From: Mobiluncus sp034180645
GTDB taxonomy: Bacteria; Actinomycetota; Actinomycetes; Actinomycetales; Actinomycetaceae
Reading direction: 5' to 3'
Assembly (NCBI RefSeq): GCF_034180645.1
Contig: NZ_JAXFNY010000003.1
Span: 62,001-126,000 of the forward strand
DNA length: 64,000 nucleotides
The notes beneath the pieces are model-generated. The model did not search any database, was not told the origin of the DNA, and saw only the letters and a list, made by a program, of their open reading frames with translations. Both the position numbers and the translations under genes were made by a program. Of this stretch, positions 8,116 to 17,963 are shown in pieces. Each line of letters begins with the position of its first letter. Positions within the stretch are counted from its first letter, which is position 1.

Positions 8116-8169
8116 GGGGAGAATAGCCGGGTAGCTGCCAGTATTGGCAGCTACCCGGCGATTCTCCCC
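8116..8169. repeat. Dispersed 25-bp-arm hairpin repeat, copy 2
   Basis: Arms 8116-8140 and 8145-8169 pair at 24 of 25 positions around a GTAT loop. The orientation is the same as copy 1, so the two copies form direct repeats around the 7209-8024 gene. Conserved flanks (TGTGCCTAAA and TATAAATCC) show that the mobile or duplicated unit is about 85 bp. The remainder of 8025-8318 has no gene. Confidence 0.8.
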
Positions 8170-8318
8170 GTATAAATCCAATTAAAAATTTACCTTGGCA
8201 AAATACTTGGCAAATCCCACCTCGTTTTCCTGTCCTTCCCTAAATCCCCAGGCCGATGCCGCCAGTCCCTCGGGGCACCGGCTTGGAAACCTCGTTTCCC
8301 GCGCGGTAGCTTGGAAAA

Positions 8319-9152
8319 GTGAGGCGGAAACAAAAGATTGCACTGGCATTTGTACTGGCGACCCCCATTTTTGGGGTCACCACGGCAGAGGCGCTCACCG
8401 GGGATTTCAGCGGGGTTGGAAGCATTATCACCGGGATTCTCACGTCGACGAGTTCCCCCAGCACCGGTACCGACTCGAGCGCAACAGGCTCCGATTCTTC
8501 CGGCCAAACCAGATCCACCAGTTCTCACAGTTCATCGTATTCTTACGGTTCTGACTCTTACGCTTATTCCTCCCCGAAGCCCACTTACAACATTGTCGAC
8601 ATGGAAACCAAGTATGACCCGGAGTTCAGCACGTTGACGGTGACGGATCCGAAAACAAAAAAAGTCGTGGATACGATTTATTTCGACGACCTGGACTTTT
8701 TGAGCAATGCCACCGCGGCCATTGACCAAGAAACCCTGACCGAATCAATCCAGGAAAAAATCGAGCCTCCGACTCCGGCGATGGAGCCGCCTTCGGCCAA
8801 CGTGGCTGTGGGCAAGGATGTCTACGCCCATGTCGAGGTCGACCCCCAACAGTTCCAGGAAAACGTAGCGGGCCAGGATGTCAATATCTCAGTTGAACCC
8901 GCGAGCTTCGAGTGGGATTGGGGTGACGGCGAAACCACGGATTCCGGCGCAGATGCGGGCGCGCCCTGGCCGAACGGCACGGTCACCCACAAATATCAAC
9001 ATGTCGGCCGCTATGCGATTACCTGCCGGATTCACTGGCGGGGCACCTGGGCTATTGGGAAAGGCGCGCCTCAGGAAATTCCCGGCGACATCGTCACCGA
9101 AAGTACCTCCCCCGAGTTCTTTGTGAAATACCTGGTTTCCTACCTTTCCTAA
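8319..9152 (+). CDS. Secreted PKD-domain protein
   Basis: The protein is 277 aa from a GTG. It has a short signal peptide (about residues 1-26, ending TTAEA) and a Ser/Thr/Gly/Tyr-rich linker at about 35-85. A PKD-like beta-sandwich at about 195-250 is shown by FEWDWGDGETTD, then VTHKYQHVGRYAITCRIHW, the usual WDFGDG...H-x-Y pattern. PKD domains mediate extracellular protein or carbohydrate contacts. No sortase motif or C-terminal membrane anchor is visible. It is a single gene between the hairpin repeat and the PFOR operon. The RBS is weak. Confidence 0.7.
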   Translation: MRRKQKIALAFVLATPIFGVTTAEALTGDFSGVGSIITGILTSTSSPSTGTDSSATGSDSSGQTRSTSSHSSSYSYGSDSYAYSSPKPTYNIVDMETKYDPEFSTLTVTDPKTKKVVDTIYFDDLDFLSNATAAIDQETLTESIQEKIEPPTPAMEPPSANVAVGKDVYAHVEVDPQQFQENVAGQDVNISVEPASFEWDWGDGETTDSGADAGAPWPNGTVTHKYQHVGRYAITCRIHWRGTWAIGKGAPQEIPGDIVTESTSPEFFVKYLVSYLS

Positions 9153-9326
9153 ATGCCAATTCACGTCAACCCTTGCATTCCGAACACTTCCGGGGCCACG
9201 GGCAAAAAATCTCTCCCCCCGAGTCGCCTCGCGGGTAAAGAGATGTTACTAAAATCGGGGTAGGATTCGAATCACTGGGCCACGGCCACGCAATCCCTAA
9301 ATCACCCCATCGGAGAGGAATCTGTA

Positions 9327-12300
9327 ATGGTAGACCAGCCGAAATATCCCGGCAAAGTGGAAGTTATCAACGGCAATGGTGCGGTTGCCCGCGTAATGAA
9401 CATGGTGTGCGGGGGTGTCATCGGCTATCCCATCACGCCTTCAACGGAAATCTCAGAGACCTTCGAAGCCGCGGTGGCGGCAGGTCAAAAGAACGTGTGG
9501 GGCCAGCACCCCTTCTTCTTTGAGCCGGAGGGCGAGCACTCCGCCCAGTCCGGGGCGATGGGTGCGGCCCTGACCGGCGGTAAGTTCATCTCGAACGCCT
9601 CCAGCTCGCAAGGTATCCTCTATGGCTTGGAGTCACATTATGTCACTGTCGGCAAGCGCATCGGCGGTTTCGTGCTGCAGGTCGCGGCGCGCGTTGTCTC
9701 CCGCCACTCGCTGAACGTGATGGGCGGCCACGACGACGTATATGCCCTGCTCCCAGCCGGTTACACGGTCCTGTTTGGGGCGAACCCGGAGGAGGCCGCG
9801 AACCTGGCGCTGATTTCTTACCGCGCCTCGTCGCTGTCCTTGATTCCCGTGGCGAACTGCATGGACGGTTTCGCGACTTCCCACATGATGAGCGAAGCGC
9901 GCCTGCCGGAAGCCGACCTGGTTAAGGAATACTTGGGCGACCCCAAGGGCTACATTCCCTGCCCCACTGCCGCTCAGGAAATCTTGTTTGGTGCCAAAGG
10001 TCGGGTTTTCCAGTTTGGTCAGTTCCTGGAGAGCAAAAGGTCGGTGCTGGCGCCTGCCTCCCTCGAGGCGCTGCGGTCGTTCCTGAACTGCGCCGATAAC
10101 GCCGACGCCATCGAAAATGACTGCTGCGGGGAGCTATTTGACCGAGAAATCGCGGGGCATCTGCCCGCGGCGGAAGTCGCCAAGTGGCGCCGCCAGTGGG
10201 TCAACGCTCCGGCGCGAGGCACCCGCAAACTTATCCCCTCCCTGGTGGATGTGGACAATCCGGGCTTGACCGGGCCGGTGCAAAACCAGCCGGATTTCCA
10301 AGCCGGGGTGGCCGACCACCGCACCCACTTTGTGGCGGACGTGCCGCGCCTAGTGCGTCAGGCGATGGACGAATATAACGCCCTGACCGGCAGCGATTAC
10401 GCCCCGGTGAAAACCTTTAACTGCGAGGACGCCGACTTCATCATGGTCGGTGTCGGCTCGATTTGCGAGGACGTGCGGGCGGTACTGCCGTACTTGCGGG
10501 AACGGGGTCTCAAGGTCGGTCTGGTCCAGATTGTCATGTTGCAGCCGTTCCCGGAGGCCGAGTTGGTGGCGGCTCTCAAGGGCGCGAAAGCCGTGACGGT
10601 GTTGGAGCGTTCCGACCAGGCGGCCTTGACTAAGTTCGTCAACGGCGCCCTGGTGAAAGCCGGGCAAAACGCGGGGGCCGCCAAGCGTGACCTGCCCGCG
10701 CGCTACCCCAATATTCCGGCGGTGAAAACCGGGGAAATGCCCCAGCTGTCCACCGGATTCTTTGGCTTGGGTGGCCACGATGTCCAGCCGCGCCACCTCA
10801 TCGCCACGTTCAAAGCGATGCAGGCCGGCGATCTGGCTCCCGAGTTCTATATCGGCTCGACCTTCTTTGCCGATGACGCAACCGGGGAACAAAAGGCGAT
10901 GCAGGACCGGCTGCGCGAAGCCTACCCGGAAACCGCCAAAATGGCCCTTCACCTGGAAGAAAACCCGAAAGACCTGCTGCCCAAGGAAGCGATGCGGATT
11001 CGATTCCACTCGGTGGGCGGCTACGGCACGATTGCGACCGGCAAACTGCTGGCCGACATTTTGGCTGAAATGCTGCACTTGCACAGCAAAGCCGCCCCGA
11101 AGTACGGTTCGGAAAAATCGGGGGCGGCCACGAACTACTACATCACGTTGAGCCCGGAAACCATCAGGATTACGAACGCCGAGCTGGAGGACGTAGAGAT
11201 TGTGGTCAGCCCGGATCATATGGTGTTTGCCCACACGAACCCGTTGAAGGGTCTGGCCGAGGGCGGGACGTTCATCTTGCAGTCTGACAAAACTCCCGCC
11301 GAGCTGTGGGCGAGCCTGCCGCGCCGGGCGAAACAAATCATTCGGGATCGGCACATTAACCTGTTTATCCTCGACGCGTTCGGGGTCGCGCTGAAGCACG
11401 CCCCGGATCCGGGCCTGCAAACCCGCATGATGGGCGTGGCTTTCATCGGGGCTATCGCCACCAAGGTCGACCGGATTGCTTCCGGGGCCAGCGAAGCGGA
11501 TATGTTGGCCAAGATTCGCGAACAGATTGAGCACAAGTTCGGGGCGAAAGGCCCGGCGATTGTGGAAGCGAATATGGCGGTGGTCAAGGACGGGGCGGCC
11601 GCGACGCAAAAGGTCGATTGGGAACAGCTCGACGCCGACCCGGGTGTGTCTGGTGACGCGGGCGCGGCTCAGGGCGGCGAATCTGCCCAGGCTCGCCCAG
11701 TTTTGGACGCCTCCCTGTCAGCCATGATGTGCCAGCGTGGCTCCACCGGTTGCGCGCTGACTGCCGGGCTGTTTGACCGGGATTATTTCCACCGGGTCGT
11801 GGCGGAACCATTTGCCCAGGGCACCATCAGCGAAGCTCCGGTTTACCCCGGCACCGGCTACTTCCTGCCCCCGGCGTCCTCGGCTACAAAGGACAAGGGT
11901 CTGTTCCGCCGGACCATCCCGGTGTTCGAGGCGAGCTTGTGTACCGGCTGTATGGAATGTGCCCTGGCCTGCCCTGACGGGGCGATCCCTAACACGGTGT
12001 TTGGTATCGACACCTTGCTTCAGACGGCGATAGATCAGTCGGGCGAGGCCGGTGCCAGCCTGAAATCGCAGGTGGACGCCATTGCCGGGGCGATGCGTGC
12101 CGCGTTGCTGGACACGAAGGACCGCCCGGAAATCGCTGACGTCTTTACCGCGGCTGCGACCTCGCAAAACGCCGACCCCGCGGCGGTGGCGGCGGTGGCC
12201 GACACATTACGGACCTTCCCGGTGTCGCGCACCCGACCGTTCTTTGACTCCACCGAAAAACGCCAACCCGGCGCGGGAGTCCTGTTTAGCGCGACCGTAG

Positions 12301-14357
12301 ACCCGTGGAAGTGTACCGGCTGTTTGGAATGCGTGGCGGTGTGCGGCCCGAACGCCCTGATTGGCACCGACCAGGACGACGAGGTGCTGGACAAGGCCCA
12401 GCAGCGGTTCGCATTCCTGACAAAACTGCCGAATTCTCCCGCTGAATTCAGCGACCCGAACGGCGGGCCCAGCCTGGATTTGAAGCGCATTTTCTTGGAC
12501 CGCGACAACTATTACGCGACCATCGGCGGGCACGGGGCGTGCCGCGGGTGTGGCGAAGTCACGGCCGTGCGCCAAACTATGGCTTTGGCCAACGATATTA
12601 ATAACGGCCGGGTTTCGCGCCACCGCCAGGAACTCGAGGAATTGGTGGCGGCCCTGGAGGAAAAGCGCCAAACCGTCACTGATGCTGAGCTGGGTGCCCT
12701 GATTGACCAGGTGCGCGGGCGTTTGGAGCAGCGTCTGTACCGTTACGAAGGGCCGGCAGGAGGGCGGGGCCCGGCGGCCGCGGTGGTCGCAAACTCGACC
12801 GGGTGTTCCTCGGTTTATGCCTCGACCGCGCCGTTCAATCCTTACCAGCAGCCGTGGGTTAACGGCCTGTTCCAAGACGCGCAGCCCCTGGCGAAAGGCA
12901 TTTACGAGGGTCTGGCGGCCGATTTGTCGATGGACGTTTTGGCGCTGCGGCAAGCCCGGGCCATTTTGGCTGGCGCGACCGGCGCGGCCATTCCGAATGA
13001 TGCTCCAGAATGGAAACAGTTCACGGATGAGGAACTCGCGTTGATGCCCGCGGTCATGTCCATCGGCGGCGACGGTGCGTCCTATGACATCGGCTTCGGG
13101 GCGATGAGCCGTATCCTGGCATCCGGCACCCCGGTGAAGATGCTGGTGTTGAACACGGGAGCCTACTCCAACACGGGCGGCCAAGCCTCCACGGCCTCCC
13201 TGGAAGGCCAGGACGCGGACCTGTCCCGCTACGGCAAATACTTGAAAGGCAAGTCTGAGCAGCGCAAAGAGCTGGGCCTGCTGGCGGCCATGCACCCCAA
13301 CGTCCTGGTGGTGTCCACCTCCACGGCTTACCAGGGACACTTCCTTAAGAACGTGTCGCACGCCCTGGCCCAGGTCGACTACCCGGCGCTGATAGACGTG
13401 TACACGCCCTGCCAGCCCGAACACGGTATCGGGGACGACATGGCTAGTGAACACAGCCGCTTGGCGGTGAAATCGCGTGTCAGCCCGCTGTTTGTCCACG
13501 AACCGGCACACGGCGAGTTCAGCGACCGCTTCATCATTGACGGAAACCCGGATGTGAAAAAGCTGTGGTCGAGCTACAAGCTCAGCTACCATGACGCGGA
13601 CGGCAACGCCCAGCTGATGGATCTGCCCTACACGCCGGCAGATTTTGCCTACTCTGAGCTGCGGTTTAAGAAACACTTTAGGCCGCTGCCGGACAGCGCC
13701 GAAAACCCGACGACGGTGGCGGACTATGTAGAGATGGACGCGGCCGCTCGTGAAACCGCTACACCGTTTATCTATACCACCGGCGCGGACGGAGGCTTGG
13801 CGAAAATCCAAGTGTCGCCCTCCATCGTGAAACTGACCGAGCAGTGCCGGGAACACTGGACTTTCCTGCAATACCTGGCCGGACAAGACCTGGCGGAGGC
13901 CCGCAAGGCGCACACCGACCTGGAAAAGGAGCTGACCGAAGCTCGTGACGCCGCCGCGAAGTCGCAGGAAGAAACCATTGAACTCATCGCGAAAGCGATG
14001 GCAGAAGTCGCCGCGACCGGCACGACCACGACGCCGCTACCGTTCTTGGGCGGATTCGGCGGGGGAGCGAGCACGGCAGGGGGCACCTCCGGGGCAACCG
14101 CGACTGATGCCGCCCCGGCAGACTCGGGCGCGCCCTTTCGCTACGACATAGCGACAATCGCCCAGTGCACGGACTGCAAGACCTGCTACCAAGAGATTCC
14201 TGAGTACTTCGAGGCGTCCACGGAAATCATTGACGGCAAACCCACCCCGGTGGCGCGGCTCATTCCCGGCTCGCTGGAAAGCGTGGAAGTGACTGACGAA
14301 CTGCGCGCCCGGATTGCGAAAGTTGTCGCGAACTGTGACGCGGAAATCATCTTGTAA
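9327..14357 (+). CDS. nifJ: Pyruvate:ferredoxin (flavodoxin) oxidoreductase, extended single-chain form
   Basis: This enzyme oxidises pyruvate with CoA to acetyl-CoA and CO2 and passes electrons to ferredoxin. The 1676-aa chain carries, in order: the alpha domain (YPITPSTEISE near residue 33); the gamma domain (about 545-740, SVGGYGTIATGK); two 4Fe-4S motifs, CTGCMECALACP near 871 and CTGCLECVAVCG near 995; and the TPP-binding beta domain (GGHGACRGCGE near 1067, GGDGASYDIGFG near 1247). Typical single-chain enzymes are about 1170-1200 aa. The excess here includes a linker before the second cluster and a C-terminal extension with a coiled segment, a Gly/Thr-rich linker and a ferredoxin-like end (CTDCKTC near 1613). 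RBS is GGAGAGG. It is co-transcribed with the next gene, 18 bp downstream. Confidence 0.93.
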   Translation: MVDQPKYPGKVEVINGNGAVARVMNMVCGGVIGYPITPSTEISETFEAAVAAGQKNVWGQHPFFFEPEGEHSAQSGAMGAALTGGKFISNASSSQGILYGLESHYVTVGKRIGGFVLQVAARVVSRHSLNVMGGHDDVYALLPAGYTVLFGANPEEAANLALISYRASSLSLIPVANCMDGFATSHMMSEARLPEADLVKEYLGDPKGYIPCPTAAQEILFGAKGRVFQFGQFLESKRSVLAPASLEALRSFLNCADNADAIENDCCGELFDREIAGHLPAAEVAKWRRQWVNAPARGTRKLIPSLVDVDNPGLTGPVQNQPDFQAGVADHRTHFVADVPRLVRQAMDEYNALTGSDYAPVKTFNCEDADFIMVGVGSICEDVRAVLPYLRERGLKVGLVQIVMLQPFPEAELVAALKGAKAVTVLERSDQAALTKFVNGALVKAGQNAGAAKRDLPARYPNIPAVKTGEMPQLSTGFFGLGGHDVQPRHLIATFKAMQAGDLAPEFYIGSTFFADDATGEQKAMQDRLREAYPETAKMALHLEENPKDLLPKEAMRIRFHSVGGYGTIATGKLLADILAEMLHLHSKAAPKYGSEKSGAATNYYITLSPETIRITNAELEDVEIVVSPDHMVFAHTNPLKGLAEGGTFILQSDKTPAELWASLPRRAKQIIRDRHINLFILDAFGVALKHAPDPGLQTRMMGVAFIGAIATKVDRIASGASEADMLAKIREQIEHKFGAKGPAIVEANMAVVKDGAAATQKVDWEQLDADPGVSGDAGAAQGGESAQARPVLDASLSAMMCQRGSTGCALTAGLFDRDYFHRVVAEPFAQGTISEAPVYPGTGYFLPPASSATKDKGLFRRTIPVFEASLCTGCMECALACPDGAIPNTVFGIDTLLQTAIDQSGEAGASLKSQVDAIAGAMRAALLDTKDRPEIADVFTAAATSQNADPAAVAAVADTLRTFPVSRTRPFFDSTEKRQPGAGVLFSATVDPWKCTGCLECVAVCGPNALIGTDQDDEVLDKAQQRFAFLTKLPNSPAEFSDPNGGPSLDLKRIFLDRDNYYATIGGHGACRGCGEVTAVRQTMALANDINNGRVSRHRQELEELVAALEEKRQTVTDAELGALIDQVRGRLEQRLYRYEGPAGGRGPAAAVVANSTGCSSVYASTAPFNPYQQPWVNGLFQDAQPLAKGIYEGLAADLSMDVLALRQARAILAGATGAAIPNDAPEWKQFTDEELALMPAVMSIGGDGASYDIGFGAMSRILASGTPVKMLVLNTGAYSNTGGQASTASLEGQDADLSRYGKYLKGKSEQRKELGLLAAMHPNVLVVSTSTAYQGHFLKNVSHALAQVDYPALIDVYTPCQPEHGIGDDMASEHSRLAVKSRVSPLFVHEPAHGEFSDRFIIDGNPDVKKLWSSYKLSYHDADGNAQLMDLPYTPADFAYSELRFKKHFRPLPDSAENPTTVADYVEMDAAARETATPFIYTTGADGGLAKIQVSPSIVKLTEQCREHWTFLQYLAGQDLAEARKAHTDLEKELTEARDAAAKSQEETIELIAKAMAEVAATGTTTTPLPFLGGFGGGASTAGGTSGATATDAAPADSGAPFRYDIATIAQCTDCKTCYQEIPEYFEASTEIIDGKPTPVARLIPGSLESVEVTDELRARIAKVVANCDAEIIL

Positions 14358-14375
14358 CCAGGGAGGGGGAAAACG

Positions 14376-17186
14376 ATGCTTGACACGACGAACACGGTCC
14401 AGCTAAACATTTTGGAACGCCGGTTTAACGCCGACCCGAAACTGTTTCAATCCATGTTTGTGGCCGAGGGCCTGGCTCAGTTGCACGCGGCTTTTGACGC
14501 CGGGGAACTGCCCGAGGCCATGACCTTGAAAATTTGGGAGCTGCTGGAACGCGAGGACACGGTGGGGCGCATCATGATGCGTTTCTTGTGGAATCTGCCG
14601 CTGGGCAAGAAACGGGTGTTTATCCGCGCGATTGACACCTGGCTGTCCGAGCGCTACCCGATGTTTGCGGGGCTGAGCGAAAACTGGCCCGCCGCTAACC
14701 ATGTCGCCCCCTACGTGCGGCCGGCCTCCCAGCGGGTACACGACTTTGACCTGGTCACGCAAGGGTATTTGGGGTATCTGAACCAGGGCTATTCCCAGCG
14801 CGAGGTCGATTTGTTTGTCTGGCTCGAGGCCGTGCGCGACAAGCACTGCGCCGACCGGCCGTGCGAGCTGGGCGAGTTCCTGAAGAACAAGAAGGTCGGC
14901 GGCTGCCCGGTTCAGATCCACATCCCCGACGTCATGCAGGCCATCGCGGAGGGCGATTTTGACCGGGCGCTGCGCATCGTAGAGGAGTCGAACCCGCTGC
15001 CGAACGTGACCGGGCGGGTTTGTCCCCAGGAGCTGCAGTGTCAAGGGGTGTGTGTGCACAAGGCGCGCCCGATCGAGATTGGTCAGTTGGAGTGGTTTTT
15101 GCCCCAGCGAGAGAAAATCGTGCATGGCAACGAGGCGATTCTCAAGCGTTTCGAGGGCCGTCCCGACCCGTGGCAGACCGCGGAAAAGCCCCCGATTGCT
15201 ATCGTCGGTTCGGGTCCTTCCGGGTTGATTAACGCGTTCTTGCTGGCGAACCAGGGTTTCCCGGTCACCGTGTTCGAGGCGTTCCACACCCTGGGCGGGG
15301 TGTTGAAGTACGGGATTCCCGAGTTCCGCCTGCCCAACGAGCTGGTCGACGACGTGGTGGACAAGATTCGCCTGCTGGGAGGGCGTTTCGTGACGAACTT
15401 TGTGGTGGGCAAGACCGCGACCTTAGACGACCTGAAAGCGGCCGGTTTTTGGCGTATTTTCGTCGGTACGGGCGCGGGGCTGCCGAAGTTCATGAACGTG
15501 CCCGGCGAGCACCTCAACGGGGTCATGAGCGCCAACGAGTTCCTGACCCGCGTAAACCTGATGCACGCGAACCTGCCCGACTATGACACGCCCCTACCCG
15601 AAGTCGCCGGGAAAGAAATCCTGGTCATTGGCGGAGGAAACACGGCGATGGACGCGGCACGCACCGCCCGGCGCTTGGGCGGTCACGTCACTATCGTGTA
15701 CCGGCGCACCAAGGCCGAGATGCCGGCCCGTGTGGAGGAACTGCATCACGCTTTGGAAGAGGGCATTGTCGTGGCTGAGCTGCGCTCGCCCACCGAGTTC
15801 CACGAGGACGAAAACCACCATGTCGCGGGAGCGAGCGTGGGGGTGATGGAGCTGGGGGAGCCTGACGAGTCCGGGCGGCGCCGGCCTCAGCCGACCGGGG
15901 AAATCCTGGAAATGGACGCTGACCTGGTGATTATGGCGCTCGGTAACAGTTCCAACCCGATTATTCGTGATTCGCAGCCTGACCTAGCGGTGCAGCAGTG
16001 GGGCGCTATCAAGGTCGGGAAAGAGGCTGCCGGCGGTGCTGGTACGGACGCGTCTGGAGCGGATGGTGGTGATGGGGCGGGCGAAACCCCCTCGCAAGCC
16101 ACTAATCTGGAGGGGATTTACTCCGGCGGAGACGCTTCTCGTGGTGGCTCGACCGCGATTAAGGCAGCCGGAGACGGCCAAGCGGCCGCCCGCCAGATGG
16201 GGGACCTGGCCGTGCACCTGGAACCGGAGGAAGTCCGCCAGCGGGTGCAACGCGCTTTGGAATACACGCAAAGCGCCGCCTCGGCCTACCGAATCTTGGA
16301 GAAACGCCAACTGTCGGAACGGACTTGGGAAATGAAACTGCACGCCCCGGCGGTCGCCCGCGCGGTGCAGCCCGGACAGTTCGCCCGGTTCATGACCCAC
16401 GAAAAAGGCGAGCTGATTCCCCTGACCGTAGCCGATTTCGACCGGGAGCAAGGCTGGATTTCTATAGTGGTGCAAGCGGTGGGCAAATCGACCCAGATTA
16501 TGTGCGCGATGGAAGTTGGCCAGGCGTTTTACGGGATTGCCGGGCCGCTGGGCTTGGCGTCAAAGATGGAACATTTCGACCCGGCCACCCAAAGCGTGTG
16601 CTTCGTGGCTGGTGGAGTCGGATTAGCGCCCGCCTATCCGATTGTGCGTAAGCACTTGGAGCTTGGTAATCACGTGACTCTGGTGCTGGGGGCGCGTAAT
16701 CGCGACCTGCTGTTCTGGACTGACCCGGACGGGGACCCGACCGGGGATAGCCCGGAGCGGGTCGAAGTGCTGCGTCGCCAGTACCCGGATTTGCTAGATG
16801 TGGTGCTGACCTCGGACGATGGGTCGTTTGGGCGTCAGGGCGTGGTGACGTTGCCGCTGGAAGAGATGCTGCGGGACGGCCGCGGCGACGGGCGCCAGAT
16901 TGCGGAAATCACCACTATCGGCCCGCCGATTATGATGAAGTTTGTCTGCCTGCTGACCGCGAAGTACGGCGTGCCCACCGTGGCGTCGCTGAACTCGATT
17001 ATGGTTGATGCGACCGGGATGTGCGGAGCCTGCATGGTGCCTTTCAACGACCCGGAAACCGGCAAGCTGGTGCGCAAACACGCCTGTATTGACGGCCCCG
17101 AGCTGGACGGACACGCCATCGATTGGGATAAATTCTTGCCCCGATTCAATCAGTTCAAGACCCAAGAAAAAGCCGCCCTCAGGTAA
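14376..17186 (+). CDS. Single-chain NfnAB/SudAB-like ferredoxin:NAD(P) oxidoreductase
   Basis: The protein is 936 aa. Residues 1-150 are a helical domain I do not recognise. About 170-620 match the GltD/NfnB flavoprotein: Fe-S cysteines in RVCPQELQCQGVC near 215, FAD-binding IVGSGPSG near 273, NAD(P)-binding VIGGGNTAMDAAR near 414, and ALGNSSNP near 519. About 630-936 match the NfnA/SudB FNR-like subunit (FVAGGVGLAPAYPI and CGACMVPF near 882). In the family these two subunits are normally separate and transfer electrons between ferredoxin and NAD(P)H, sometimes with bifurcation. Position directly after PFOR (RBS GGGAGGGGG) suggests it accepts electrons from PFOR-reduced ferredoxin. Glutamate synthase small subunit is less likely because no large subunit is present. 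Confidence 0.85.
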   Translation: MLDTTNTVQLNILERRFNADPKLFQSMFVAEGLAQLHAAFDAGELPEAMTLKIWELLEREDTVGRIMMRFLWNLPLGKKRVFIRAIDTWLSERYPMFAGLSENWPAANHVAPYVRPASQRVHDFDLVTQGYLGYLNQGYSQREVDLFVWLEAVRDKHCADRPCELGEFLKNKKVGGCPVQIHIPDVMQAIAEGDFDRALRIVEESNPLPNVTGRVCPQELQCQGVCVHKARPIEIGQLEWFLPQREKIVHGNEAILKRFEGRPDPWQTAEKPPIAIVGSGPSGLINAFLLANQGFPVTVFEAFHTLGGVLKYGIPEFRLPNELVDDVVDKIRLLGGRFVTNFVVGKTATLDDLKAAGFWRIFVGTGAGLPKFMNVPGEHLNGVMSANEFLTRVNLMHANLPDYDTPLPEVAGKEILVIGGGNTAMDAARTARRLGGHVTIVYRRTKAEMPARVEELHHALEEGIVVAELRSPTEFHEDENHHVAGASVGVMELGEPDESGRRRPQPTGEILEMDADLVIMALGNSSNPIIRDSQPDLAVQQWGAIKVGKEAAGGAGTDASGADGGDGAGETPSQATNLEGIYSGGDASRGGSTAIKAAGDGQAAARQMGDLAVHLEPEEVRQRVQRALEYTQSAASAYRILEKRQLSERTWEMKLHAPAVARAVQPGQFARFMTHEKGELIPLTVADFDREQGWISIVVQAVGKSTQIMCAMEVGQAFYGIAGPLGLASKMEHFDPATQSVCFVAGGVGLAPAYPIVRKHLELGNHVTLVLGARNRDLLFWTDPDGDPTGDSPERVEVLRRQYPDLLDVVLTSDDGSFGRQGVVTLPLEEMLRDGRGDGRQIAEITTIGPPIMMKFVCLLTAKYGVPTVASLNSIMVDATGMCGACMVPFNDPETGKLVRKHACIDGPELDGHAIDWDKFLPRFNQFKTQEKAALR

Positions 17187-17737
17187 GCATTTCCCTGCGG
17201 GTATCTGGCGGGTATCGCGTCGTGCGTGGATTATATTATCCGCACCCCAGCGTGTAGCCCAGTATCCTTTCGTCCGTCTGTTCCCGGATTTTGCCGGCAT
17301 TTACGTACTTGCTCAGATACGCGAGGGCGGTGGAGGGCTTTGAAGGAGCATATGGGTACTTGCAATCTCTGCGAGATTGCGTCCCTTGGCTCGCTCGTCC
17401 TGATACGCGAGCAAGCTCGCTTGCGCCGCCAAAGTCCAGAAAGCGGTACAGCGCAGCATTCCAAGTATTTCTGCGACTCAGAGCCCCCGAACGCCGCCAG
17501 ACCTCGCGGGCATCCCGGATGTCACAAAAGCGGCAGGTAACAAACAGTAGTGGGCGAGAGGGGACTCCGCGTTTTTGCGGTGCAAAACCGCGTCACGCTC
17601 GCATCGTAGATGCTCGCGCTAGGGCTGAAAACGCTCGCGCGTTTTCTTAACGCCCTAGCCCTCACGGGGTTCGAGTCGCTCTGCTGACTGTATGTTTACG
17701 CATGGGCGCCACTTGGGCGCCCCTGCGAAAACAAAAG
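17187..17737. other. Non-coding stretch with hairpins and a tRNA-Leu 3'-end fragment
   Basis: No credible gene is seen. It contains a 17-bp copy of the tRNA-Leu 3' end (17551-17567). A nested hairpin follows at 17618-17659 (outer arms GCTAGGGC/GCCCTAGC, inner arms GAAAACGC/GCGTTTTC), and another at 17704-17722 (GGGCGCC/GGCGCCC). These look like remnants of an integrated element plus terminators. Confidence 0.4.
17551..17567 (-). repeat. tRNA-Leu 3'-end fragment (att-like)
   Basis: TGGGCGAGAGGGGACTC is identical to the last 17 bases of the tRNA-Leu gene at 17738-17754, in direct orientation 187 bp away. This is the usual footprint of site-specific integration at a tRNA 3' end, although no integrase lies between the two copies. 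Confidence 0.5.
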
Positions 17738-17818
17738 TGGGCGAGAGGGGACTCGAACCCCCACGTCAAAGACACAGGAACCTAAATCCTGCGCGTCTAC
17801 CAATTCCGCCACTCGCCC
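17738..17818 (-). tRNA. tRNA-Leu (anticodon UAG)
   Basis: The acceptor arms GGGCGAG/CTCGCCC pair perfectly, with discriminator A. The anticodon stem CAGGA/TCCTG encloses loop TTTAGGT (anticodon TAG). A long variable arm typical of type II tRNAs is present, and the T arm is GGGGG-TTCGAGT-CCCCT. CCA is not encoded. It is flanked by partial copies of itself on both sides. Confidence 0.93.
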
Positions 17819-17848
17819 AGGCGCCTATCTAGTGTAACGGATTTTCTA
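17804..17848. repeat. tRNA-Leu 5' end and promoter side, repeat unit 1
   Basis: TTCCGCCACTCGCCC, followed by a GGCGCC-TAT-TAGTG-CGGATTT pattern, recurs at 19175-19217. The two copies are direct repeats bounding the two-gene islet at 17964-19086. Confidence 0.5.
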
Positions 17849-17963
17849 TCCGGCTTAGATATCGATAGTAATGCGTCATCTCGATACGACAGAAAAACCC
17901 TTGTCCCTCGGAAAAACGCGTGGTAGGATTAAATGTACCGATAGCACTGTCAAAGGAGACATC

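Noticed and set aside
10350..13913. Large antisense frames across the PFOR gene
   Set aside because: They overlap conserved PFOR domains, are rich in Arg/His/Gln, and show no family pattern; a consequence of high GC content.
17226..17650. Several small overlapping frames between the redox operon and tRNA-Leu
   Set aside because: They lie over tRNA fragments and hairpins and have no start signals.
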